This document shows positions 1 to 8,202 of a stretch of DNA of 64,000 nucleotides, piece after piece. The notes under the pieces were generated by a model. It was given only the letters and a program-made list of their open reading frames with translations. It was not told the origin of the DNA and did no database searches. Made by a program: the position numbers and the translations under genes. Source of the DNA: Glutamicibacter halophytocola (GTDB taxonomy: Bacteria > Actinomycetota > Actinomycetes > Actinomycetales > Micrococcaceae); NCBI RefSeq assembly GCF_001302565.1, contig NZ_CP012750.1:3658001-3722000 (forward strand). Direction: 5' to 3'. Numbering within the stretch: the first letter of the stretch is position 1; every line of letters starts with the position of its first letter.

Positions 1-1172
1 GGGCCTTCTTGCCGATGCAGGATGAGGTCTTCCCCGACCGCGAGCACTTCGGGCGCATTTTCTACAACCAGGCGCAGCTCTCCGCGAAGAAAATCCCGCA
101 GCTGGCTGCGGTGCTCGGCTCCTGCACCGCCGGCGGCGCCTATGTCCCGGCGATGAGCGACGAGAGCGTGATCGTGCGCAACCAGGGCACCATATTCCTC
201 GGCGGCCCGCCGCTGGTGAAGGCAGCCATCGGCGAGATCGTCACCGCCGAGGAGCTGGGCGGCGGGGACCTGCACGCCAAGACCTCAGGGGTGGTGGACC
301 ACCTGGCCGAAAATGACGGTCACGCGCTGATGATCATCCGCGATATCGTCTCCACCTTGCCGGCCAACCCGGCCCCGGCGTGGAACATCGAGAGCCAGGT
401 GGCCGAGCCGCTCTACCCGGGCAGCGAGCTGGCCGGTGTGGTCCCGGTGGATGTCAACGCCCCCTACGACGTGCATGAGGTCATCGCCCGGCTGGTGGAC
501 GGCAGCAAATTCCACGAATTCAAGGCCGAATACGGCACCACCCTGGTCACCGGCTTTGCGCAGATCCACGGCCACCAGGTGGGGATCATCGCCAACAACG
601 GGGTGCTCTTCTCCGAGTCCGCCATGAAGGGCGCGCACTTCATCGAGCTGTGCGACCAGCGCGGCATCCCGCTGGTCTTCCTGCAGAACCTGGCCGGCTT
701 CATGGTGGGCCGCGACTACGAGGCCGGCGGCATCGCCAAGCACGGCGCCAAGATGGTCACCGCGGTGGCCACCGCCCGGGTCCCCAAGCTGACCGTGATC
801 ATCGGCGGCTCCTTCGGCGCCGGCAACTACTCCATGTGCGGGCGCGCCTATTCCCCGCGCTTCTTGTGGATGTGGCCCAACGCGCGCATCTCGGTGATGG
901 GCGGCAACCAGGCGTCCTCGGTGCTGGCCACCGTGAAGCGCGACGGGCTGGAAGCTTCCGGCGGCAGCTTCAGCGCCGAAGAAGAGGAAGCGTTCAAGGC
1001 CCCGATCCGCGAGCAGTACGAAACCCAGGGCAACCCGTACTATTCCACCGCGCGCTTGTGGGATGACGGGGTCATCGATCCGGCGGACACCCGAAGGGTG
1101 CTGGGCCTTGCCCTGGATGTCTGCGCCCGCACCGCAGTGCCGGAAACCAGCTTCGGCCTGTTCCGGATGTAG
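1..1172 (+). CDS. acyl-CoA carboxylase carboxyltransferase (beta) subunit, 5' truncated by window
   Basis: Carboxyltransferase subunit of a biotin-dependent acyl-CoA carboxylase, most like 3-methylcrotonyl-CoA carboxylase of leucine breakdown; it moves CO2 from carboxybiotin to the acyl-CoA. The frame is already open at base 3 and the first residues visible ([18 protein letters not shown]) are from the middle of the family, so roughly 150 N-terminal residues lie upstream. Visible elements are [16 protein letters not shown] (crotonase-like oxyanion region) and, in the C-terminal half, [16 protein letters not shown]. It ends 11 nt before the biotin carboxylase gene, so the two subunits are co-transcribed. 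Propionyl- or geranyl-CoA carboxylase is the alternative; the lyase and hydratase neighbours favour the leucine route. Confidence 0.9.
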   Translation, partial: AFLPMQDEVFPDREHFGRIFYNQAQLSAKKIPQLAAVLGSCTAGGAYVPAMSDESVIVRNQGTIFLGGPPLVKAAIGEIVTAEELGGGDLHAKTSGVVDHLAENDGHALMIIRDIVSTLPANPAPAWNIESQVAEPLYPGSELAGVVPVDVNAPYDVHEVIARLVDGSKFHEFKAEYGTTLVTGFAQIHGHQVGIIANNGVLFSESAMKGAHFIELCDQRGIPLVFLQNLAGFMVGRDYEAGGIAKHGAKMVTAVATARVPKLTVIIGGSFGAGNYSMCGRAYSPRFLWMWPNARISVMGGNQASSVLATVKRDGLEASGGSFSAEEEEAFKAPIREQYETQGNPYYSTARLWDDGVIDPADTRRVLGLALDVCARTAVPETSFGLFRM

Positions 1173-1183
1173 CCGAGGAGATC

Positions 1184-3223
1184 ATGATGAACACAAACCT
1201 TTTTGATACGGTCCTGGTCGCCAATCGCGGTGAAATCGCGGTGCGCATTATCCGCACCCTGCGCGCCCTGGGCATTCGCTCGGTGGCCGTCTATTCCGAC
1301 GCCGATGCCGGTGCGCTGCATGTTGCCCACGCCGATACCGCCATCCGCCTTGGCGGAGCACCAGCCAATGAGAGCTACCTGGATATCAACGCGGTCATCA
1401 ATGCGTGCAAGGCCAGCGGCGCCCAGGCGGTCCACCCGGGCTACGGCTTCCTGTCCGAAAACGTGGACTTCGCCCGCGCCCTGGAGGCTTCGGGGATTGC
1501 CTTCATCGGCCCTCCGGTGAACTCCATCAACCTCATGGGCGACAAGATCCGCTCCAAGAACCATGTGCTCTCCCACCAGGTTCCGGTGGTTCCCGGCATC
1601 GCGGAACCCGCGTTGAGCGATGAGCAGCTCATCCAGGCCGCCTCCGGGGTCGGCTTCCCGCTGCTGATCAAGCCATCGGCCGGTGGCGGCGGCAAGGGCA
1701 TGTTCGCCGTCGAATCCGCAGCCCAGCTTCCCGAGGCGCTGGCCAGTGCCCGGCGCACCGCACGCAATGCCTTTGGCGACGACACCTTGTTCCTTGAACG
1801 GCTGGTGCGCAATCCACGGCACATCGAAGTGCAGATCCTGGCTGACGCCCACGGCAATACGGTGCACCTCGGCGAGCGCGAGTGCTCGCTGCAGCGCCGC
1901 CACCAAAAGGTCATCGAGGAAGCCCCCGCCCCGCTGTTCGAGAACCTGGAGCATGGGGCGCAGATCCGCGAACGCATCGGAGCTGCCGCGATCGCGGCGG
2001 CGCAATCGGTGGGATATGTGGGGGCTGGCACCGTGGAGTTCCTGGCCAGCGACCAGAACCCCGACGAGTTCTTCTTCATGGAAATGAATACCCGCCTGCA
2101 GGTGGAGCACCCGGTCACCGAAGAAGTGGTGCGGGTCAATGGGCAGAAGCTTGATCTGGTGGATTGGCAGGTGCGCATCGCCGCCGGGCAGCCGCTGGAC
2201 TTCACCCAGGACCAGGTCGGCCTCGTTGGACACGCCATCGAGGCGCGCCTGTATGCCGAAGACCCTGCCGCCGGCTTCCTGCCCTCGACGGGCACGGTGC
2301 TGCAGGTGCGCGAGCCGGCCGGCGTGCGCGTGGACAGCTCGCTGCGCGACGGGCTGGAAATCAGCGCCCACTACGATCCGATGCTCGCCAAGGTGATCGC
2401 CTGGGGCACGCATCGCGCCGAAGCTGTGGCCCGCCTGGACCGCGCGCTGGCCGAGACCGTCGTGCTGGGCGTGCTGACCAACTGCGAATACCTGCGCTTG
2501 CTCCTGGCCGACGAGGATGTCATTGCCGGCGCACTGGATACGAACCTGATCGAACGCAAGATGGAGCAGTTCAGCTTCCGCGAATCCGGCCCGCTCGAGC
2601 TGGCGCTGGCCGCGCATCTGGACTACCTGAGACGGCCTGCCAGCACCAGCCCCTGGGGCCTGCGCGATGGCTGGCGGGCTCAACACCACCACCCGATCAC
2701 CCGGCACTTCGACACCGGGCACACCCAGGCCGCAACCTCCCTGCTCGTCACGCCCGAGGGCAACAAGGTCAGCGTCGGCGGCCGGGAGCACGTCATCCGG
2801 GAGCTCGGCTCGGGCCTTGAGATCAACGGGGTGCGCTGCGGAATCCAGCACGCCTGGGACGCCGACGGCACACTGTGGCTGAGCGATCGCGGCTGGAGTG
2901 CGTCGCTGCGCGCGCTGCCTCGCGAAGAGGTGCTGGAGCGCCAGCTGGAGGGCCTCGCCAAGGAATCTGGCAGCTATCGCCCCGAGGTGCTCTCACCGAT
3001 GCCCGGCACCGTCATCTCGGTCCAGGCCGCCGACGGCCAGCAGGTAGCCGCCGGCCAGCTGCTGGCCATCGTGGAAGCGATGAAGATGGAGCATCAGCTG
3101 CTGGCCCCGGCCGATGGAATCGTGCGCCTGCCGGCGTTGAAGGCCGGTGACCTCGTCAAGGCCAAGCAGGTCATCGCCACCGTGGAACCACTGCACACCG
3201 AGGACAAGGAGCGTTTGGCATGA
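1184..3223 (+). CDS. biotin carboxylase / biotin carboxyl carrier (alpha) subunit of acyl-CoA carboxylase
   Basis: 679-residue fused alpha subunit that carboxylates its own biotin using ATP and bicarbonate and feeds the preceding carboxyltransferase. Order: biotin carboxylase N-domain from residue 10 (ANRGEIAVRI), ATP-grasp with the glycine-rich loop KPSAGGGGKGM, catalytic core with EMNTRLQVEHPVTE, then a C-terminal biotinyl domain with EAMKMEH, where K634 is the biotinylation site. ATG at 1184 has GAGGAG just upstream; a second ATG follows at once. Its stop overlaps the MaoC start (ATGA, 3220-3223). Length and domain order match methylcrotonyl- or propionyl-CoA carboxylase alpha. Confidence 0.93.
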   Translation: MMNTNLFDTVLVANRGEIAVRIIRTLRALGIRSVAVYSDADAGALHVAHADTAIRLGGAPANESYLDINAVINACKASGAQAVHPGYGFLSENVDFARALEASGIAFIGPPVNSINLMGDKIRSKNHVLSHQVPVVPGIAEPALSDEQLIQAASGVGFPLLIKPSAGGGGKGMFAVESAAQLPEALASARRTARNAFGDDTLFLERLVRNPRHIEVQILADAHGNTVHLGERECSLQRRHQKVIEEAPAPLFENLEHGAQIRERIGAAAIAAAQSVGYVGAGTVEFLASDQNPDEFFFMEMNTRLQVEHPVTEEVVRVNGQKLDLVDWQVRIAAGQPLDFTQDQVGLVGHAIEARLYAEDPAAGFLPSTGTVLQVREPAGVRVDSSLRDGLEISAHYDPMLAKVIAWGTHRAEAVARLDRALAETVVLGVLTNCEYLRLLLADEDVIAGALDTNLIERKMEQFSFRESGPLELALAAHLDYLRRPASTSPWGLRDGWRAQHHHPITRHFDTGHTQAATSLLVTPEGNKVSVGGREHVIRELGSGLEINGVRCGIQHAWDADGTLWLSDRGWSASLRALPREEVLERQLEGLAKESGSYRPEVLSPMPGTVISVQAADGQQVAAGQLLAIVEAMKMEHQLLAPADGIVRLPALKAGDLVKAKQVIATVEPLHTEDKERLA

Positions 3224-3726
3224 GCGGGCAAAGGATCGAACAGCGCGGGCTGTATTTCGACGAGCTGGTCCTGGGCGCCACCTACGCCCACAAGCCGGGG
3301 CGCACCTTGAGCGAAGCGGATAACATCGCCTTCACCACGATGACCATGAACAACCAGGGGCTGCACCTGGATGCCGCCTGGGCCGCCACCCAGCCCTTTG
3401 GCAGGCCCCTGGTGAATTCGCTGCTGACGCTGAGCACCATGATCGGCCAGTCGGTGGCGCAGTTGACCGAGGGCACCATCATCGGCCAGCTGGGAATCAA
3501 TGAGGTGCGCTTCCCGCATCCGATGTTCCACGGCGACACCCTGTACACCGAAACCGAGATCACCGAGCTGCGCCCCTCGAAATCCCGGCCCGGCCAGGGC
3601 CTGGCCTCGATGACCCACACCGGGCGCAACCAGCACGGCGAGGTCGTCGCTACCGCCACGCGCACCTGCCTGATGTGGACCAAACAGGCCCATGAAGATT
3701 CCAAGAAGGCGGCGGACGATGAGTGA
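3220..3726 (+). CDS. MaoC-family enoyl-CoA hydratase/dehydratase
   Basis: 168-residue hotdog-fold protein of the MaoC family, predicted to hydrate an enoyl-CoA. The segment NQGLHLD followed by RPLVNSLLTLS is the usual position of the Asp/His hydratase pair and acyl binding region. It overlaps the biotin carboxylase stop by 4 nt and its own 3' end overlaps the next gene by 8 nt, so it is translationally coupled in the carboxylase operon. In this setting the likely substrate is 3-methylglutaconyl-CoA, the product of methylcrotonyl-CoA carboxylase; that assignment is inference, the fold assignment is firm. Confidence 0.85.
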   Translation: MSGQRIEQRGLYFDELVLGATYAHKPGRTLSEADNIAFTTMTMNNQGLHLDAAWAATQPFGRPLVNSLLTLSTMIGQSVAQLTEGTIIGQLGINEVRFPHPMFHGDTLYTETEITELRPSKSRPGQGLASMTHTGRNQHGEVVATATRTCLMWTKQAHEDSKKAADDE

Positions 3727-4534
3727 ATTCCTGATGGGCCCGGCCATCCTGTTCTGCCCCGCCGACCGGCCCGAACGCTATGCCAAGGCGGCCAGCCGCG
3801 CCGATGCGGTGATCATCGACCTCGAAGATGCCGTTGCCCAGGAGAACAAGGGGGCCGCCCGGCTTGCCCTGCGCGAAAGCTGCCTGGATCCTGCCCGCAC
3901 CATCGTGCGCGTGAACCCCGTGGATACCGGGCACTTCGCAAAAGACCTCGAAGCGCTGCAGCACACCAGCTACACCACCGTGATGCTGCCCAAGGCCCAG
4001 TCCGGTGCACAACCAGCCCGGCTCGCGGACTATGATGTCGTGGCACTGTGCGAAACGGCCGCTGGCATTGCCCATGCGGCGCAGATTGCGGCGGCGGAGA
4101 ATGTGGTGGCCTTGATGTGGGGTGCCGAGGATCTGGTCGCCTCGCTGGGCGGGACCTCCTCGCGCCATGACGATGGCAGCTACCGCCAGGTGGCCAGCTT
4201 CGCCCGTTCCCAGGTGCTGATCCACGCGGCCGCGCAGGGCAAGGCGGCCATCGACTCGGTGTATCTGGATATCCCGGATAGCGAAGGACTGTTCCTGGAA
4301 TCCCAGGATGCCAAGGCCTCGGGATTCGCTGCCAAAGCATCGATCCACCCGAACCAGATGCAGATCATCCGCCAGGCCTATGCGCCAACCGCCGCCGAAG
4401 TGCAATTGGCCAAGCGAATCCTTGCCGAGGCAGAACTGCACCCGGGGGTCTTTTCCCTGGACGGGAAAATGGTGGATGAGCCCCTGCTCATCCAAGCCCG
4501 TGCAACCTTGGATCGCGCAGGCAACTTGGCCTAG
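3719..4534 (+). CDS. HpcH/HpaI-family CoA-ester lyase (citrate lyase beta-like)
   Basis: 271 residues of the HpcH/HpaI aldolase - citrate lyase beta superfamily, a TIM-barrel Mg-dependent lyase of 3-hydroxyacyl-CoA esters. N-terminus FCPADRPERYAKAASRADAVIIDLEDAV carries the Mg-ligand region LEDAV; MWGAEDLVASLGG carries the second acidic ligand and SIHPNQ is the conserved C-terminal signature. A frame extends upstream to 3692, but ATG 3719 begins the conserved MSEFLMGPAILF and has AAGGCGG upstream. It overlaps the MaoC stop. As the last gene of the carboxylase operon it probably cleaves HMG-CoA or a related ester; exact substrate is not shown by sequence. Confidence 0.85.
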   Translation: MSEFLMGPAILFCPADRPERYAKAASRADAVIIDLEDAVAQENKGAARLALRESCLDPARTIVRVNPVDTGHFAKDLEALQHTSYTTVMLPKAQSGAQPARLADYDVVALCETAAGIAHAAQIAAAENVVALMWGAEDLVASLGGTSSRHDDGSYRQVASFARSQVLIHAAAQGKAAIDSVYLDIPDSEGLFLESQDAKASGFAAKASIHPNQMQIIRQAYAPTAAEVQLAKRILAEAELHPGVFSLDGKMVDEPLLIQARATLDRAGNLA

Positions 4535-4714
4535 GGCATTGCGGCGTGACAGCAGGCCGGCAACGCTGAAGAATTCCGGAATCCCACCTGGTACGCGGCA
4601 CGGCGTCCTCGGCTAAACTGACCGTGCGCGCCTCGTGAACGAAAGCTCGAGCAAGATCGTGGTGGCCGCCCACGGTTCAGAGGCCGGGTCCAACCAACCG
4701 GTCCCCCTGGCCAA

Positions 4715-5242
4715 TTGCATCATTGTCGTTTCCCCACCCTTGAAAGCGAGCACGTATTGGCCCTGCCATCGCTGGAAGTACGCCTATTTCGCACTGCCGA
4801 CGCAGAGTTTTTTGCCACCTTGGCTTCGGATGAACGCGTAGTTCGCTTTATCGGTTTTGGGCAGCCCTGGAATCAGCAGGACATCGACTCGTGCGTCGAG
4901 GCCGCCTTGCAGAACCAGGATCTCAATCAAGTCGGCACATCGCGTTGGTTTGTGGCCACTATGGCCAAGCAACCGGTCGGCCTGATCTTTTCCACTCGGC
5001 AGGAAAGCAGTATCGAAATTGGGTACTGGGTATCACCGGCGCACTGGGGACACGGCATTGGCGGGGAAATGCTCAATCGCGCCATGGCCATGGTTCCTGG
5101 ACTCTTCGGCGCCACAACCCTGAGTGCCGGCGTCGCCCCGGGCAATACGGTGTCCGCAACCCTACTGGCCAACCGCGGATTTGTTCTGAAAGACGGCACT
5201 GATGAACTGGACCAGTACCTATTGGACTTGCGCTCGCAGTGA
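4715..5242 (+). CDS. GNAT-family N-acetyltransferase
   Basis: 175-residue GNAT domain of the RimJ/RimL-like type: DAEFFATLASDERVVRFIGF at the N-terminus, central beta strands with IEIGYWVSPAHWGHGIGGEML holding the acetyl-CoA pyrophosphate loop, and a C-terminal LANRGFVLKDG. Such enzymes acetylate protein N-termini or small amines. The start is uncertain: TTG 4715 is the upstream limit and no strong ribosome site is visible. It stands alone between the carboxylase operon and the AraC gene. A 7-bp hairpin follows at 5246-5262. Confidence 0.8.
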   Translation: MHHCRFPTLESEHVLALPSLEVRLFRTADAEFFATLASDERVVRFIGFGQPWNQQDIDSCVEAALQNQDLNQVGTSRWFVATMAKQPVGLIFSTRQESSIEIGYWVSPAHWGHGIGGEMLNRAMAMVPGLFGATTLSAGVAPGNTVSATLLANRGFVLKDGTDELDQYLLDLRSQ

Positions 5243-5245
5243 GCA

Positions 5246-5262
5246 GCAACCCCGTGGGTTGC
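5246..5262 (+). terminator. hairpin after the GNAT gene
   Basis: Perfect 7-bp stem GCAACCC / GGGTTGC with a 3-nt loop starting 4 nt after the GNAT stop. There is no clear T-run, so it may end transcription only weakly. Confidence 0.4.
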
Positions 5263-5284
5263 CCCTCCAGGCTGGTTCGCTTTC

Positions 5285-5290
5285 TATACT
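5285..5290 (+). promoter_or_regulatory. -10 element of a probable leaderless AraC mRNA
   Basis: TATACT, a near-consensus -10 hexamer, ends 6 nt before the ATG of the AraC gene at 5297. A start point at the usual distance falls on or next to the A of the ATG, and there is no Shine-Dalgarno sequence between them, so the mRNA is likely leaderless, which is common in Actinobacteria. No good -35 is visible. Confidence 0.5.
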
Positions 5291-5296
5291 GCTAGC

Positions 5297-6130
5297 ATGA
5301 CCTACCCTCCTGCCTCCGCTTTCGGACTCGGCGCGTGGCCTCGCGAGCCAGGCACAGCCTTGGCGCAAGCATCCGCCTTGCCCAGCGGTGCCACTTCATC
5401 TTTTGTGATTCTGAGTGAGACTCACGCCATAGACGTTTCCACGGAGTGGGAACCTCATTTACACGATGCCCATGAGCTGCTGTGGGCACGCGAGGGAACA
5501 CTGACCGCCCAGATCGAGGGACAGATTTTTACCGTTTCCGAAGGGTATGGCCTTTGGATTCCGGCCAGGAAGCTCCACGGCGGGCGGCTGACAGCGCGCA
5601 TCAAGCTCTTTAGCGCCTTCTTCGCACCCGAACGATCTTCCGCTTCGTTCAGGAACCCAACGGTCATCACGATGGAGCCTTTGCTGGAGTCCCTATTGGT
5701 GCATTTGTCCCAGAAGAATCTGGATGAAGCGGCGAGAGCCAGGGCAGAATCGGTCGTTTTTGACGTGCTCAAACCCTCAGAGAATGAATTTGCACTGCGC
5801 CTGCCCGATGATCCACGAATCAGCGCCATGGCCGACCAGTTGCTCGCAGACCCCGCAGATCAGCGTTCCCTTGATCAGTGGGCTGTAGACAGCGGGATTA
5901 GCGCCCGCACCATTACACGCGCCTTCCGGGAATCCACGGGGCTGTCTTTCGCTCAGTGGCGCCAAGCGGTGAAAATCCATCGCGCCTTGGAATTGCTGGC
6001 TAGCGGCGAGAGTGTTCAGGACGTCTCGGATCTTTTGGGCTACGCTCAGCCGAGCACTTTTATCGATGCTTTTCGGCGCATTATGGGATGCACGCCTGGC
6101 GCATTCACTAGTGGCAACGCGGATATTTGA
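5297..6130 (+). CDS. AraC-family transcriptional regulator
   Basis: 277 residues: an N-terminal cupin-type sensor (HLHDAHELLWAREG, then EGYGLWIPARKLHGG) and a C-terminal pair of helix-turn-helix motifs (RSLDQWAVDSGISARTITR, then DVSDLLGYAQPSTFIDAFRR). It lies directly upstream of, and in line with, the siderophore ABC operon, separated by the iron box. AraC proteins so placed usually activate siderophore uptake when the ligand is present; here that is inferred from position. Its own promoter appears to give a leaderless message. Confidence 0.88.
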   Translation: MTYPPASAFGLGAWPREPGTALAQASALPSGATSSFVILSETHAIDVSTEWEPHLHDAHELLWAREGTLTAQIEGQIFTVSEGYGLWIPARKLHGGRLTARIKLFSAFFAPERSSASFRNPTVITMEPLLESLLVHLSQKNLDEAARARAESVVFDVLKPSENEFALRLPDDPRISAMADQLLADPADQRSLDQWAVDSGISARTITRAFRESTGLSFAQWRQAVKIHRALELLASGESVQDVSDLLGYAQPSTFIDAFRRIMGCTPGAFTSGNADI

Positions 6131-6164
6131 CCGAAAAACCTGACTGAATGTCGAGAATCATCGA

Positions 6165-6200
6165 TTGCCGACATTGTTAAGTTAACTTAGACTTACCTAA
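6165..6200 (+). promoter_or_regulatory. promoter with overlapping DtxR/IdeR-type iron box
   Basis: TTAACTTAGACTTACCTAA at 6182-6200 matches the 19-bp DtxR/IdeR consensus (TTAGGTTAGCCTAACCTAA) at 16 positions by eye, with the 3' half perfect. A promoter TTGCCG (6165-6170) with a 17-nt spacer and TAGACT (6188-6193) fits so that the box covers the -10. Binding of iron-loaded repressor would therefore block transcription of the ABC operon starting at 6248, as known for DtxR-type regulation. Confidence 0.75.
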
Positions 6201-6247
6201 GTGAAAATCCATACTCGCCACGGACGTATTTTGTCCTTTGACCACGC

Positions 6248-7078
6248 ATGCCAGCTGTCATGAGCGCGACCACAGGCAGCATGCACGCAGAGAATGTTGT
6301 GCTGCGCTACGGCAAGCAGACTGTTGTCGAGAACGCGTCAATCAGGTTATCCCCGGGTGAAATCACCGCGCTCATCGGCCCCAATGGCAGCGGCAAGTCC
6401 ACCTTGCTACGCTCCATGGCAAGATTGCACGAGCACTCCGCGGGGACAATCACGCTTACCGGCCCCCAAGGCCAGCCCCGCGAAATCAGTACCCTGAGCG
6501 GTCGTGACTTCGCCCAGGAAGTCACACTCTTTGCCCAGTCCCATGCCACGCCGGAGGGATTATCCGTGGCAGATATTGTTGCTTTTGGCCGGCATCCGCA
6601 CCGGCGGGGTTTCGCTGGGCTGTCAATTGCAGACCGCGCCGCTATCGCCGAAGCCATGGACCTCACCGGCACCACCAGCATGTCTCGCAAAGCCGCGGGT
6701 GAGCTCTCCGGTGGTGAACTACAACGCGTCTGGCTAGCCGTGTGCCTCGCCCAGCAAGCCAACATGGTGCTCCTGGACGAGCCAATCAACCATCTGGACT
6801 TGAGATATCAAGTCGAGACCCTGGACCTGGTCCATGATCTCGCCCGGGATAGCGCGCTGGCCATTGGCATCGTCCTACATGACCTCAACCAGGCGGCGGC
6901 CCTCGCCGACATCCTGGTACTGATGAAACACGGCCGTGTTTATGCCACTGGAACTCCTCGCGAAGTTCTCACCGCGGAAAACCTCACGGAGGTCTATGAG
7001 ATCGCCGTCCAGGTGCATAACGATGCAGCTAGCGGAATGCTTCGTGTTGAACCGGTCAGCCGCCATCGTCGCGGCTGA
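6248..7078 (+). CDS. iron-siderophore ABC transporter ATP-binding protein
   Basis: 276-residue FepC/FecE-type ATPase. Walker A GPNGSGKS (residues 44-51), signature LSGGELQR (153-160), Walker B MVLLDE (173-178) and the switch histidine H211 are all intact. ATG 6248 and ATG 6260 are both possible starts. It is the first gene after the iron box; the binding lipoprotein and the fused permease follow within 45 and 12 nt, so this operon supplies a complete Fe-siderophore importer. Gene order with the ATPase first is less usual than binding protein first. Confidence 0.92.
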   Translation: MPAVMSATTGSMHAENVVLRYGKQTVVENASIRLSPGEITALIGPNGSGKSTLLRSMARLHEHSAGTITLTGPQGQPREISTLSGRDFAQEVTLFAQSHATPEGLSVADIVAFGRHPHRRGFAGLSIADRAAIAEAMDLTGTTSMSRKAAGELSGGELQRVWLAVCLAQQANMVLLDEPINHLDLRYQVETLDLVHDLARDSALAIGIVLHDLNQAAALADILVLMKHGRVYATGTPREVLTAENLTEVYEIAVQVHNDAASGMLRVEPVSRHRRG

Positions 7079-7122
7079 TCCTCGCTTCCACCTTTCACCC
7101 CACTAAACACCAAGGAAAACTC

Positions 7123-8190
7123 ATGCCTACACTCGCCCGTAGCGCCGCCACCAGCCTGGCGGGACTCGCCCTGCTCCTCTCCGCAACCGCCTGTGGCGTC
7201 ACCGATACCTCAAGCCCGGCGGCCGCTCCAAGCACCACGGTCGCTTCGGCCAGCTGCGCCGAGGACAAAACAAAGACCAGCACGGATCCGGTGTCAATGA
7301 CCGATGATCTAGGGCGAACCCTGGAACTTGAAAAACCAGCCGAACGTGTGGTTGTCCTTGAATGGCAGGAAATCGAAGATGCACTGACTTTATGCGTGAA
7401 CCCTGTGGGTGTCGCTTCCCCGGAAGGCTACAACACCTATGTCACTGCTGAAAAACTGCCCGAAGGCGTTGAATCGGTCGGTGAGCGTGGCGAGCCAGAC
7501 CTGGATTCCATCTACGCGCTCAACCCGGATTTGATCATTGTGGACGCATTCAGCGAGGACGACCCCGTGCTCTCCCAGCTCGACAAGGGAGATATCCCCG
7601 TCCTGGCGCTGAAGGGCAACGATTCTTCAGATCCCATTGGCAACATGAAGAACGTCTTCTCCCAGGTCGCGAAGGCCACCGGCCGCACCGAACGCGCCGA
7701 GGCCGTATTGGAAGAATTCGATGCCCATCTAGCCCAGAAGAAGCAGGAAGTAGCAGATGTGCAACCTCAAACAACTGACTTCCTGTTCTTTGACGGTTGG
7801 GTTGAAGGATCGAATCTCACTATCCGGCCATATACCGATGGGGCGCTGTTCACTGAACTGGGCAAAGAGCTGGGACTGACTCCGGCTTGGAACGACGATG
7901 TTAATAAGTCCTTCGGTTCAGGTGGCGTCAACAAGGAGTACGGACTGGCTCAGACCGACGTAGAAGGCCTGGCCGGTGTCGGCGAAGCCAATCTTTTCTA
8001 CTCCGCTGATGCCGGTACCGGCTGGAGCACCGAACTTGAATCCAGCAAGATCTGGAAGAACCTGACCGCAGTCAAGGAAGGGCGAACCTTCCAGTTCCCG
8101 AACATCTGGGGTGCCGGTGGACCAAAGTCCACGAGCCAAGCTGTAGATGCTTTTGCCAACGCACTCACTTCCGCCTCGGAAGCCAAGTAG
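7123..8190 (+). CDS. iron-siderophore ABC transporter substrate-binding lipoprotein
   Basis: 355 residues with a lipoprotein signal peptide (hydrophobic LAGLALLLSATAC, cysteine near residue 26) and a FepB/FhuD-type binding fold: DDLGRTLELEKPAERVVVLEW, then DLDSIYALNPDLIIV and the C-terminal NIWGAGGPKST. It should bind ferric siderophore outside the membrane and deliver it to the permease at 8203. AAGGA lies at good distance from the ATG. The ligand class (hydroxamate, catecholate or heme) cannot be told from the sequence. Confidence 0.9.
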   Translation: MPTLARSAATSLAGLALLLSATACGVTDTSSPAAAPSTTVASASCAEDKTKTSTDPVSMTDDLGRTLELEKPAERVVVLEWQEIEDALTLCVNPVGVASPEGYNTYVTAEKLPEGVESVGERGEPDLDSIYALNPDLIIVDAFSEDDPVLSQLDKGDIPVLALKGNDSSDPIGNMKNVFSQVAKATGRTERAEAVLEEFDAHLAQKKQEVADVQPQTTDFLFFDGWVEGSNLTIRPYTDGALFTELGKELGLTPAWNDDVNKSFGSGGVNKEYGLAQTDVEGLAGVGEANLFYSADAGTGWSTELESSKIWKNLTAVKEGRTFQFPNIWGAGGPKSTSQAVDAFANALTSASEAK

Positions 8191-8202
8191 TCCGCCGCTG
8201 CA

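Noticed and set aside
1040..2851. Long minus-strand frame opposite the biotin carboxylase gene
   Set aside because: Shadow of a clearly conserved gene; composition typical of GC-rich antisense frames.
4635..4841. Short frame MNESSSKIVVAAHGSE... overlapping the GNAT start
   Set aside because: Begins plausibly but continues out of frame through the GNAT gene; no ribosome site.
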